Positions 28,501-39,234 of a stretch of 64,000 bases of DNA are shown here, piece by piece; positions within the stretch are counted from its first letter, which is position 1; the number at the start of each line of letters is the position of its first letter. The stretch spans positions 1,482,501 to 1,546,500 of the forward strand of contig JABMCL010002073.1 of the NCBI GenBank assembly GCA_018857735.1, written 5' to 3'. The notes under the pieces are model-generated. The model made no database searches. It was given only the letters and a program-made list of their open reading frames with translations, and had not been told where the DNA came from. The translations under genes were made by a program, and so were the position numbers. The stretch is from Alviniconcha marisindica (taxonomy: Eukaryota > Mollusca > Gastropoda > Provannidae).

Positions 28501-30989
28501 TAGTTTCGTGATTTCGTTTCCCACGATTAGTGAATAATTTAAATGGCTCATACTGCTGCTCAGGTGAATGCAAAGTCATTTCGACGGTGATAGTGCAGCG
28601 TTCGGTATATAGTCTCCCAAGCGACCCTGGCCCTGCATCTTTTCCCTACCCCTGGAGACAACCCACTGAATGGGGAACAAGTCAAACTGCAACACGTGCG
28701 GCAAGAATTATCCCGTGCCTGTAGTATTATTGGATTAGTGTCAATGTTGATTCTAGTATTAGTGGCCCTTTTTTTCTTGGAACATCATGATTAACGTTCG
28801 CCGAACTGAGTGACAGACCCGATTAGCCAATCAACATGCTTAGACGAGAAATACCAAACCTCCGTTTGCTCAGAATCTGATTTGTCATCGATGAACAAAG
28901 TACAGGGCCTAACGTAACAGTTTGCGGTGAACCAAGTGCATCACGTTTATTAAGTGATGCAACCAATATTAAGCGGTGGCTGCACTTTGTTCTTAAGCAA
29001 TCGATTTACTGACTCGGTGATAAAACCTACCCAGTTTTGCAAGGGCAAAAAGCATCCAGCAGTCTTCTTCACAGAATCGACCACGCTGTTGACTGTCGCA
29101 GCTGTGTTTTGCACTGGCTGCGATAAACACGCGATTATTATGCAATCACGAGTATAATCAAAAATATGACACGAACCAGAATTTGTTAAGATCTGATGAC
29201 GAAGCCATGTGACAAACATTCTATTTTAAAGACCAGCTGTGATGTTTAAAACACAGCCACCAGTGAACGAGAAGCACACAAAAACGAATGACTCAATAAC
29301 TATGATCAGTCGTTCCTAGTACGGCTTTGAAAGAACAGCCTTCTCAGTTCCAGCGCGAAAACTTTTTTTTCTTCTGTTTTCTTTGGATGAATTTTTGCCG
29401 GTTTAGTCTTTTAAAAAAATCATCTGAGCGTTACCTCAGCCCGGCCAAAAGAACGCTGCCACACGTCACGGAAAATATAAACACAGCCGAATAAAAAAGA
29501 TTTAAAACAAATCCACACAAATATTTAAGAAAAAAATCGGTGACCATAGGCCTCTAATGCTCTATAAACTGCTTTTGTGTGTGACATGAATGAATGTATA
29601 TATATCTAAGAGCTTCTGGTGTTCTATCCGTGACATCAGAACAAAATTAGTGACATCAAACAATAACGGGGAAAGTGCACGAAACGCGGGAAAGAGCGCA
29701 TGGAAAAAAAAGAAGAAAAAAGGCGCCCGTTTCGCTGACAAAGAATAAAATCGAAATTAAATCAACGGTACTTTTTCCATCAGTTTGTTTCTCTTCTGAG
29801 GATCATGTTCATTTCATCTCTTCCAAACACTCGAGGCGTTATTTTCGATTCGAATCTGAGAAAGCTAGTTCCTTTACATGATTCTCTGCTTCCAACTTTT
29901 ATAAATTTCCTATGCATCTTTCGGGCTGCAGTAATCCGGCAGTTTGGGTACAAGACATAATTTTCCCTGGGCTTCGATCAGCAATACCAAAACAAAAGGC
30001 TGCCAGCAAGTCTGCATTGTTCTGTGTATGCATGCTACCTATGTTTGCTTTTATCGTGTGTGCATCAAAAACTAGTAAAAGCAATACTAGTAAAACCAGT
30101 ACTAGCAATAACATCACTTTCATTGTAGAATGTTTCCATTTTGGGCCAAAATATTTTAATCATTTCCGGTGGCCATATCTTAGTGCCCCCCCCCCCCCCC
30201 TCCGCCAGCCCTCCCCCAACACACGGATGCAAACACACACAGACACACAGCAATGGTCATGACAATTTGACAAATTTTCATGGTTTAATTGCAAGAATTT
30301 AACAACAACAAAATCTTACAACTAGTTCATCTCCCTAATTCATTATTCAGTCAGAAACATTTTGTTTCATATTAAAAAATAGAATAAAAACAGCAGCAAA
30401 AACAAAAACCACATATTTATCTGACATACATTTTTAGTTAATTTTTTTCTTATATTTTTGTAATCACTCTCAGCTGTAAAAACTCTTGCCTTAAGCTTTT
30501 TTTCTTCTTCTTTTTTCTCTCTCTTTTTTGTTGTTGTGTGTGTGTCTACAGTCAAAAATTGCAAACTGATTTACTCAAGTAAGGCCTGCATTTAAAAAAA
30601 ATTGTCACTTTCTGTTAGTAAAGGAAATACCCACTTCAAAAACACACCCAATTTATACCACTCATCAGTTAAACGACTGAACAGACTGATCCATTCTCTT
30701 TCTTCGAAGGAAGCAGGCTCAAGAAACAAAGGGAAGTCCATAGTGCTGGACAGACATCACACATATATAACATGGAACACAGTTACTGTGACCAGAACTG
30801 CCTACCATAACTGCCACCCAGCATAGAGTAAATGCAAGGTACATAAACTCTATCAAAGGTACATCCTCAAAAAAGGATTCCCCCTGTTTCAAGCACATTT
30901 GGTGACACACAGGTTACACATGAAAGGAGGGGACAGAAGCTTATAAAGTACTGGTTAGGTGCACACATGAGTGGGTGGAGTAACATGTA

Positions 30990-31270
30990 GTGGTGTACTG
31001 TCGACATTCAAAGGTAAGCAGTGTTACTGTTAGAAGCCCTGAAGTTTACATTAGAATGCAATGAAACAACATAATTGCGCAAAGTGGCTGAAAACCAGTG
31101 GCAGACTATTAATAATGACAGTAATGGCATACTAATGTACTCTTGACATTCAGAGGTAAGGAGTGTTAGAAGCCCTGACATTTACATTAGAATGCAACAA
31201 CAATGAAACATGTATAAAAACTGAATAAAGTGGTTGAAAGCCAGTGGTATACTACATAATGGTAGTAATG
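30990..31270. repeat. Tandem duplication of ~140 bp
   Basis: Two diverged adjacent copies share 'gacattca.aggtaag.agtg', 'ttagaagccctga', 'tttacattagaatgcaa' and 'aaagtgg.tgaaa.ccagtgg'. No coding potential. Confidence 0.7.
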
Positions 31271-31618
31271 ACTTACCAACTCATTCAAAGCGAAGAAAAA
31301 ATGACACTCATTACTATCTGCAGTTAAGTCTAAGCACAAATGACAGTATGTGCAAGCATCTGACTTGAACAGGTGACGTTCACCAAGGTGAAAATCTAAT
31401 TATCACCAGATCATTAATGCTCTCAGCCGGCAACTGTGCACTAGAGTGATGTGTTACTTGATGCAGAAACCTGAAGAGATGACAATAATTAGAAATAATT
31501 ATGCATGTGCAGTATGTTATCAAAACTGATTAGCACTGAAGAATAACTATTACAACTGCATGTAGTGCTGTCTTTGATTTTCATTACCACAGTATGAATG
31601 TAATAATGGTAATAAACG

Positions 31619-31644
31619 GGGGGGGGGGGGGGGGGGGGGGGGGG
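31619..31644. repeat. Poly(G) run
   Basis: 26 consecutive G residues. True length is unreliable in any assembly. Confidence 0.9.
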
Positions 31645-32061
31645 AGCACCCACATATGTACAGATGAAGAGAGGAAGCGGTAGAATGGAACATATCTCAA
31701 TATACTGCTGCTGATTCCAACAAGTACTTGTAAAATTGACATCACATTACTTGCCAGTTCAACTGGACGATTTGCAAAACTGGCATCACCACGCACTAAA
31801 TAATACATAACCCCAAACTCAAACAGCATAAAACACTGTTCAACTTGAAAATCTACTTGAAAACATGTGTGAGAGGTTTCTGGTTTTTATCCAAAGCTTT
31901 GCGTGTGTGTGTGTACATTCGTTTGGTCACACCAACAGTAGGAGTGATGGATAACACAACATGCCAAAACTGAAATACAACAGAAAACCACACTTCACTT
32001 GTGCCGAGCACTCTAGACTTTCTCCATGACACCCCAACCTGAAACTGTTCAGTGTTTCATC

Positions 32062-32067
32062 TTTATT
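32062..32067 (-). terminator. Candidate poly(A) signal of the HAD-CHDH gene
   Basis: tttatt on the plus strand is AATAAA on the minus strand, about 250 bp after the stop codon at 32318. It is the first canonical hexamer I found downstream. Confidence 0.45.
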
Positions 32068-32317
32068 GTATACAGTTTAATCTTCCAAGCACAACACCAA
32101 CAACTGTAATGAGTCCTTTCATTTCACCATTACAGGCCTTTTTCTTTGGAAAAAAATCAAGCAGCATATTTTACGCCGTTTTAAATGTTTTAGTTATGTC
32201 TTGGTACGTAATGCATCATAAAATGTGCTGCAGAAGATTCCAAATTTCTAAAACTCTGCCCACTGCAAAGTGTCCCACTGCAAAGTGTCTGCCATTCCAC
32301 TGTACCATGCATCACCA

Positions 32318-33889
32318 TCACCTCTGTGTGTCCAGTGACTTTGGCTTCCAAACTGGGGCCTTAGACTTAGGCAGAGGAGGGTTGCCCAGGATAATGTCCG
32401 CTGACTTCTCCGCCACCATGATGGTAGGTCCGTTCAGGTTGCCGCTGACAACGCTTGGCATGATGGATGCATCGACCACACGAAGTCCTTCCAAACCAAT
32501 CACTTTGGTCTGAGGATCGACTACAGCCATTGGGTCATCCTGAGATCCCATTTTGCATGTGCACGAGGGGTGGTAGGCACTGTCTGCCATGTTTCTGTTG
32601 AACTCATCAAGATCCTTGTCGGATGTGACATTTGGGCCAGGCGCCAGCTCAGGCCCACGGAACTCATCGAAAGCTCTCTGAGCAAAGATTTCCCTTGAGA
32701 GCTTGATGTTTTCCCTTATGTCAATGATATCCTGCTCAGTGGACAGGTAGTTGGCCACAATCTTCGGATGCTCATTAGGATTCCGTGATCGCAGCTTCAA
32801 GAATCCTCTGCTGGTTGGTCTCATGGGACCAACGTGTACCTGGTAAGCGTGACATGGTCCAACCTGACGCCCATGATCATTGACTGTGGAAGGCAGGAAG
32901 TGGTACTGGATATCTGGATGTTCCACGCCTGGGCGACTTCGGATGAAGCCTCCGCTTTCAAGGTGAGCCGTGGCGCCATCGCCCGTTTGCTTGAGGAACC
33001 ACTCGAGGCCTATGCGAACCATGTTGTGGGGGAACTTCCACTGTGCAGAGTACAGGGTGATGGGCTTGGTGCATGTCTGCTGCACATACACCTCCAAATG
33101 ATCCTGGAGGTTCTCTCCAACACCTGGCAAGTCTTTCACCACTGGGATGTCAAGGTCGCGAAGGTCACGTGCATTTCCCACTCCAGACAACATAAGGAGC
33201 TGAGGAGAGTTGATTGCACCACCGCTAAGAATGATCTCCCTTTCAGCATGAACCTCTTTTGTCAGTCCACCGTGGACGTATTCCAGGCCAATGGCACGTT
33301 TCTTGTCAAAGAGAATGCGTGTGGTGAGGGCCTTGCTGATGACGCTGAGATTGGGACGATAGAGCACTGGGCGCAAATAGCCAGTAGAAGAGTTCCAGCG
33401 TTTGCCTTTGTGGATGGTCATGTCCATCCAGCCAAAACCTTCCTGCTGATAGCCATTCATGTCTTCTGTGAAGGGGTAGCCTGCTTGCTGACCAGCTTCA
33501 ATGAAGGCCCTGTGCAGAGGGTGGTTGGTCTTGCCACGTGACACATGCAAAGGTCCGTTTCCCCCTCGATACTCATCTGGACCAAGCTCGTGCGTCTGAG
33601 CTTTACGGAAATAAGGAAGGCAATCTGCATAAGACCAACCGGCCGCACCTTCTTTCTCCCATCGGTCGTAATCGTAGGCATGACCTCTGATGTAGACCAT
33701 GGCATTGAGCGAAGAACTCCCTCCCCACACTCTTCCTCTAGGCCAGTACATGACACGGTTGTTCATGCCAGGCTCTGGCTCCGTCATGTAGTACCAGTTG
33801 TAGTTGTCATCACACAGGTTGTACATCAGAGCTGCAGGCATGTGGATCTTCCACGTGTTGTCTTCCGGACCCGCCTCCATCAGAAGAAC
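32318..33889 (-). CDS. CHDH: Fusion exon 7: choline dehydrogenase catalytic part
   Basis: 523 codons in one exon, joined in phase 0 after 'tttttacag'. Starts VLLMEAGPEDNTWKIHMPAA, the continuation of the FAD-binding fold. GMC oxidoreductase signature 1 is seen as GRVWGGSSSLNAMVYIRGH and signature 2 as GGAINSPQLLMLSGVG. The catalytic block is DSAYHPSCTCKMG, with the active-site histidine, and the C-terminal DASIMPSVVSGNLNGPT contains the Asn that pairs with it in the GMC family. The last residues KPKSLDTQR match vertebrate CHDH in pattern. No break is visible, so the dehydrogenase should be active. Confidence 0.95.
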   Translation of the reverse strand, partial: VLLMEAGPEDNTWKIHMPAALMYNLCDDNYNWYYMTEPEPGMNNRVMYWPRGRVWGGSSSLNAMVYIRGHAYDYDRWEKEGAAGWSYADCLPYFRKAQTHELGPDEYRGGNGPLHVSRGKTNHPLHRAFIEAGQQAGYPFTEDMNGYQQEGFGWMDMTIHKGKRWNSSTGYLRPVLYRPNLSVISKALTTRILFDKKRAIGLEYVHGGLTKEVHAEREIILSGGAINSPQLLMLSGVGNARDLRDLDIPVVKDLPGVGENLQDHLEVYVQQTCTKPITLYSAQWKFPHNMVRIGLEWFLKQTGDGATAHLESGGFIRSRPGVEHPDIQYHFLPSTVNDHGRQVGPCHAYQVHVGPMRPTSRGFLKLRSRNPNEHPKIVANYLSTEQDIIDIRENIKLSREIFAQRAFDEFRGPELAPGPNVTSDKDLDEFNRNMADSAYHPSCTCKMGSQDDPMAVVDPQTKVIGLEGLRVVDASIMPSVVSGNLNGPTIMVAEKSADIILGNPPLPKSKAPVWKPKSLDTQR

Positions 33890-35398
33890 CTGTAAAAAGC
33901 AGTTATAGGTCAAGTTTGGCAACAAGTCCGTGCAATCTCTTCAAACCCTGCGGACCAGCTGAGCTGCAACCCTCTCCATCTCCACCGTGATTTTGGAATG
34001 GGTGACAATCGTTCTGATAAAACCTAAAAATAATTAAAACTGGTGAAATGAATGCAGGCGCCACACTGTTTCCTGTTTGTTGATCTGCCCCTAGCAGTCT
34101 GTCTAGTTGGCCTATCTTAACAAAGAGATGAGCTGGAAAAACAATGCTGGCCAGGTGGTGGGATGCACTGTGAAAAAGAGACAGTATGAAGATTGACAAT
34201 ACCTGTAAGATCGAAGACAGAAGACAGATGATGGGAACAAAGGAACCCAGAAAATTCCTCAGTTTTGACCATCTCTCCTTGACTGCAGTCTTCCTTGCCA
34301 ATAAATAGTGTTAGCTGGTGTGTATATCTGGCTGTCACATGGTGGACTTTGGTTTCAGTTGCTGTGGTAGAATGGTAGCATGTTCACTATTTTTTAGACT
34401 TACTTCCCCAGACTGGCCTTCAACAATCTAACTTTCTGTTTGAAACAAATATGATTAAAAAGAACTTGTTTGTGAATTTGCAGAGCTGTGACGTTTTTCT
34501 TCTTCTTCTTTCTCCAGAAGTAAGATTGGCCTGTGTGTCTTGCATGTAAGGAACAGAGATGCAGCCTCCAAAAAGAGGCAGACTATGTAAACAAAAACAG
34601 TAAAAGCAAAACATTTCAGACAAGGGATGGAGTAGACCACAGCACCATAGAAATGATCAGTTCCAACACCAGGCACTGGCCAGTCACAGTGCTGAGTATA
34701 CTGCACATGGCTGATGGTCATGAGTATACTGCACATGGCTGATGGTCATTCATCTTTATTTGCAAGTTTTAAATTTTCAATCTTTTTGCCTGTATTAATT
34801 TTCTTTTTCCTTTAAAGCGCTGCGAGCACATTCTGTGAATGTGGAAGTGGTTTTTTTTCTTTCTTTTCTTTCACTAGTTTCAGTTATTGTTTGTTTTTTG
34901 TGTTTGTTTTTTTTGGGGGGGGGGAGGATTAAGTTTTGTTTTTGCCTGCTCTAAAAAATTGACATTCATTTATTCAGTCGTGTCACCCCCTTTTGAGTTT
35001 CACTGTAATAATGTGGGAACTAAAATTGTTGTTATGGCTATGCCTTGCATTGTGTGTAGCTGATCATACTGGATGAATGAGCTTGTCAGTTCAAAGGGCA
35101 CTAATGTTTTTTGTTGTGTTTTTGTTTTCCTGATGGGAGGAAGGTAGGGCATTAGGGGTCAAACTTTGAATGTTGTTGACTTATTTGCATGTGACTGAAG
35201 CTGTTAATAAACTGACCCTCATTTATGCCATCAAAATTGAAATAAAAGTTTGACAAATTACATTTGAACTCTTGTGTTGTGTGAGATGCAGAGAGAGGGA
35301 CAGAGAGGAGAGATGGGGTGGAGGGGGGCAGAGAGAGTGGGCGTGCACGTGTTTGTGTGTGTATGTGTGTATGTGTATATGTGTGTGAGTGCAAGCAC

Positions 35399-35463
<65 letters not shown>

Positions 35464-38400
35464 ACACATGTGTGTGTGTGTGTGGAAGAGGGTGGGGGTG
35501 GGGGTAATGGGGGCTCTGAGCATATTGGAAATAAGTTTACATTATGGACTTACGACACTAAGTTGGTAAGTGTACCTTTGTGTCAGGATTCTGCGAGAGG
35601 CGGTTGGCCAGGACACAACCAGCAGACCCTGCTCCAACTATGATGTAGTCATATGTAGGGATGTCCTGACTGCCCTTCCCTCGTGGCATAGTACTGTAGT
35701 GCTGCCGTCCAGCCTGACCAAACGAAGCCTGGGTGGAGTAACTCCTGCTTCCGGCAGCAGATCCTCCTTTCTTGCTGCTGGGGCTTGATCTACCAACTTC
35801 TCTCTCTGAGTCAGATCCACTCTCTTGGTCTGAGTACACCAAGTTGAGGACCTCGCTGGCCGTAGGGATGATGTGATCAGCCTGCACCAGTTCTTTGTAG
35901 GATCCTACCCCTGTGAGAACTCCAACTGTCAGCCCTATACCAGCTTCGAGTCCCATGCTGACGTCTCCCATTGTGTCGCCCACCAAGACAGTTTTCTGGG
36001 GCTCCACTCCCAGTTCATCACAGATGAGGCGCATGATGTAGGCCGATTTTGCATGAGGGATGCTGGGGTCATCATCACCGCAGACCACTATGTCCGTGTA
36101 CTGGAGGATGCCCAATCGCATCAAGTCTTGCACTACCACTTCTCGTCCTGCCGTTGTGTTGATGGCCAGCTTCACTCCTGATGCCTTCAGTTTCTTCATC
36201 ACCTGCAATGGATCAGAGATTTCAGATTTACTCAGTACTGCGTCAGAACATGGAACATGCATTCAGGGACTGGCTCCAGGTTCGACAACAATAGGCCACC
36301 AGGCCTTCTGAGGCAGGAAGCAACAAGTCTTGGGAAATCAATCTGTCATTTCAACAAAACAAAACTTATTTGCAGTGTTCAAAATCACGCCTGAACTTAG
36401 TTCTGTCAATGGCCAAAGGCTGACACCCAAGCCAATCCCTGTGTATACATCTGCTCTTTAGCTGGACTGGGTGACGCAACGTGGTAGACACAAAGCAACT
36501 CCCAAGGGTTAATGTCACTGCAGCCTTTATGGCATAGTCACTAGATGCAGACTGAAATTTTGAACCTTTGCTATGACCTAGACTGAACACAGCAATCAAA
36601 TATTTTCATTGGGCACTTTGGTTTAGGATGTCTACCACCAAAGTTCAAACTAGCTTTGGTTGCACAAGAATGACCAGTTTTAGAACATATAGTAGAAACA
36701 GTCATATTTGATTATAATTATAAGCATTCACCTTGACCTAGAGCATAGCAATTCTTTTTTCTGCATGACACTCTGACTCATGACGATGCACCATCATACC
36801 AAGTTTGGTTACAAAAGGTTGATCACTTCAAAAAATATCTTCTGGAAAAAGCTCGGTCACATGGACAGGACAGACGGACACGGCGATTCCAGCATACCCT
36901 CCATAGCTTTGTTAAGGGGGCTCCCAAGAGCCATCTTCTCACAACCAACTCTTAAGTGTTCAGACCTTCAGAGCACACAGCATTAGGTCAAATTCTGTAA
37001 CGGACGCCACCACCTCACAATGAGCTTGGGATAAAAAACCAACCGGAATGATATTTTTGTCGATCAGGACGGGTGCTGCCTCCACGAGCGTGTCCTCGCT
37101 TTCATGCCAAGCCTGGTTGACTGTCACGAGGGCCTCCTCATAAGAAGTGCCTGCCTTACGCAGTATCTTCACCAGCTCCGATCGGAGACGAGTGTGTGTT
37201 GCAGAGGCCAGAAGACCTGCCTTCACAGTCTTTGTGTCCTGGCATGCCCCGAAAGCCGAATAGATCTTGTCTGCAAGCTTGAGACCGGAGATCTTTTCCA
37301 TCCTGGGGAAAAGGAAAGGCACAGCTCCAAAAATACAATGAAACCAGACATTGAGTCCGATGCCATCATGTTACATTAAACTCATGACAACTCACCTCTT
37401 TCAGCACATCATTTCATAACCCCCCCTCCCAACTGTAACTGTAAGGTTGTTCTTCAGTGTTGGTGAGTCTGGGACTGTTCTATGAAAATGAGTAAAAACT
37501 GCTATCACAATTTGTTTTCACATGGTTTGTTGTGTTCTGTCCTGCACTGATTCATGAAGCAGTATGAGCAATAAAATGGAAGACTACTGTGGCTAGGTCT
37601 TTGCTATTTTAGATTAATAACTGTGTGTCAAGCAAAAATGGCTGCTGAAAATTGGAACTTTTACACCTGATCTCTTGATAGGCTCACAATACAGCACTCA
37701 GCAGAAATCGGCAAAATGTCTGAATGACAGTTTGTACATGAATGATAAAACTACAAGCCTTTTACTGAAGACACACAAGGATTCATTTGGATACTTGGTT
37801 CAAGCCAGTCAACATTCTGGTAACGCTTTGGACAACATGCGTCACACCCTGTCCTGAGTGTTCCTATTCATATGCAACATGTGCTCTTCAAACTTAGGAA
37901 ATGTGTGCTATAAACAGTTCGACTAACTGCCTTCAGCTTGCTGGTAAAACTTGCTGGAAAAGCTTGACAATTTTTTTAGTACTGTCCCCTCAAAGAAGAG
38001 GTGTCACATTTGCTCTAAGTCAAAGTGTTACCCACTAGGCCATTCAGTTCAGTTACTACACACAGTCTATATACTATAAAATACATTTGAAACCGTATCC
38101 CAAGTCATTTAGCTTTTATCTGATCTTGACACTTCAACGAGTAAGTAACAAAAACAAGATATTTCTGTATGAGTTTATGACATTTTGGTTTTGGACTGGA
38201 TTTTCCTCATTCTGTCACCAGCACTGTAGACCAACCTAATCCAGACATGCATCCCAGCAGTGACGTTCTACACATTACACTTTTTTACAGTCCCCTTATT
38301 CAGTGCTTTGGTAACAAGATAGGACAGTAATATGGCAGCTATCGATAAGAAGAAGAGCAAACACTTGGTCAAGAGTCAGTTTCATAGAGAAGCACAAACA

Positions 38401-39170
38401 CTTGGTCAAGAGTCAATGTCACTGTTTTTTCAAACTGTCTTGCAAACAAGAGTCGGGATCACCAAGATTAGCACGAACGTGTACAGCTCACCGGAGGTTA
38501 CCATCCTGCAGTTTTACTGTGACTTTGACCTTGAACTCAGCAATCCAATCTTTTCACAAGATCCTCTGACTTATAATGATGTACCATCAAACTAAGTTTG
38601 GTTGCAAATGGATCAGCAATTTAAGAGACACAGAACAATCATATTTTGATAATAAAAGCCCTCACAGTAAATGATCTCAAAAGACAGCAACCAACAGTTT
38701 CACCCCAGCTCATGATGATGTGTCACCATATAATGTTTCATGATGATGCGTCACCATAAAATGTTTAATGATGATGAGTCACCATATGTTTGGTTACAAA
38801 AGCTTCAGAAGCTCTGAATAGAGCCCCAACAAACATTCATTAAAATTATAAACCTTCATTGTGACCCTAACCTCAAAGCAATCCAATCTTTTCATAAGAT
38901 ACTCTGGCTTATGTGATGTACCATCTAGTAATTAAGTTTGGATGCAAAAGGGTCAGCAGTTTAGATGAGTCATGTTTTGATGACATGATCCTTCACTGTG
39001 ACCTTGACCATAATAAAAACCCAGTTACTCTGCATGCCACTCTGACTCATAATGATGTATCACCATACCATTATTAATTTTGGTTACAAAGGTTGAGCAG
39101 CTCAGAAGATAATAGTCCAAACAAAACTTGGACACAACACCACCCTCCCCACCTGACTTTGTTGCACTGG

Positions 39171-39234
<64 letters not shown>

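Larger units (their letters stand above)
28501..32061. other. Intergenic region between convergent genes, no gene seen
   Basis: No supported exon. Contents: a tandem ~140-bp duplication at about 30990-31270, a G homopolymer at 31619-31644, and short 'actag' repeats near 30070-30110. The HSF-family gene (+) and the fusion gene (-) are transcribed towards each other across it. Confidence 0.5.

Noticed and set aside
32834..33541. 235-aa plus-strand ORF
   Set aside because: Antisense shadow of the choline dehydrogenase exon.
35558..36262. HAD gene and CHDH gene as two separate neighbours
   Set aside because: One exon without a stop contains both the HAD motif IV and the CHDH dinucleotide-binding loop, with no room for an intergenic region.
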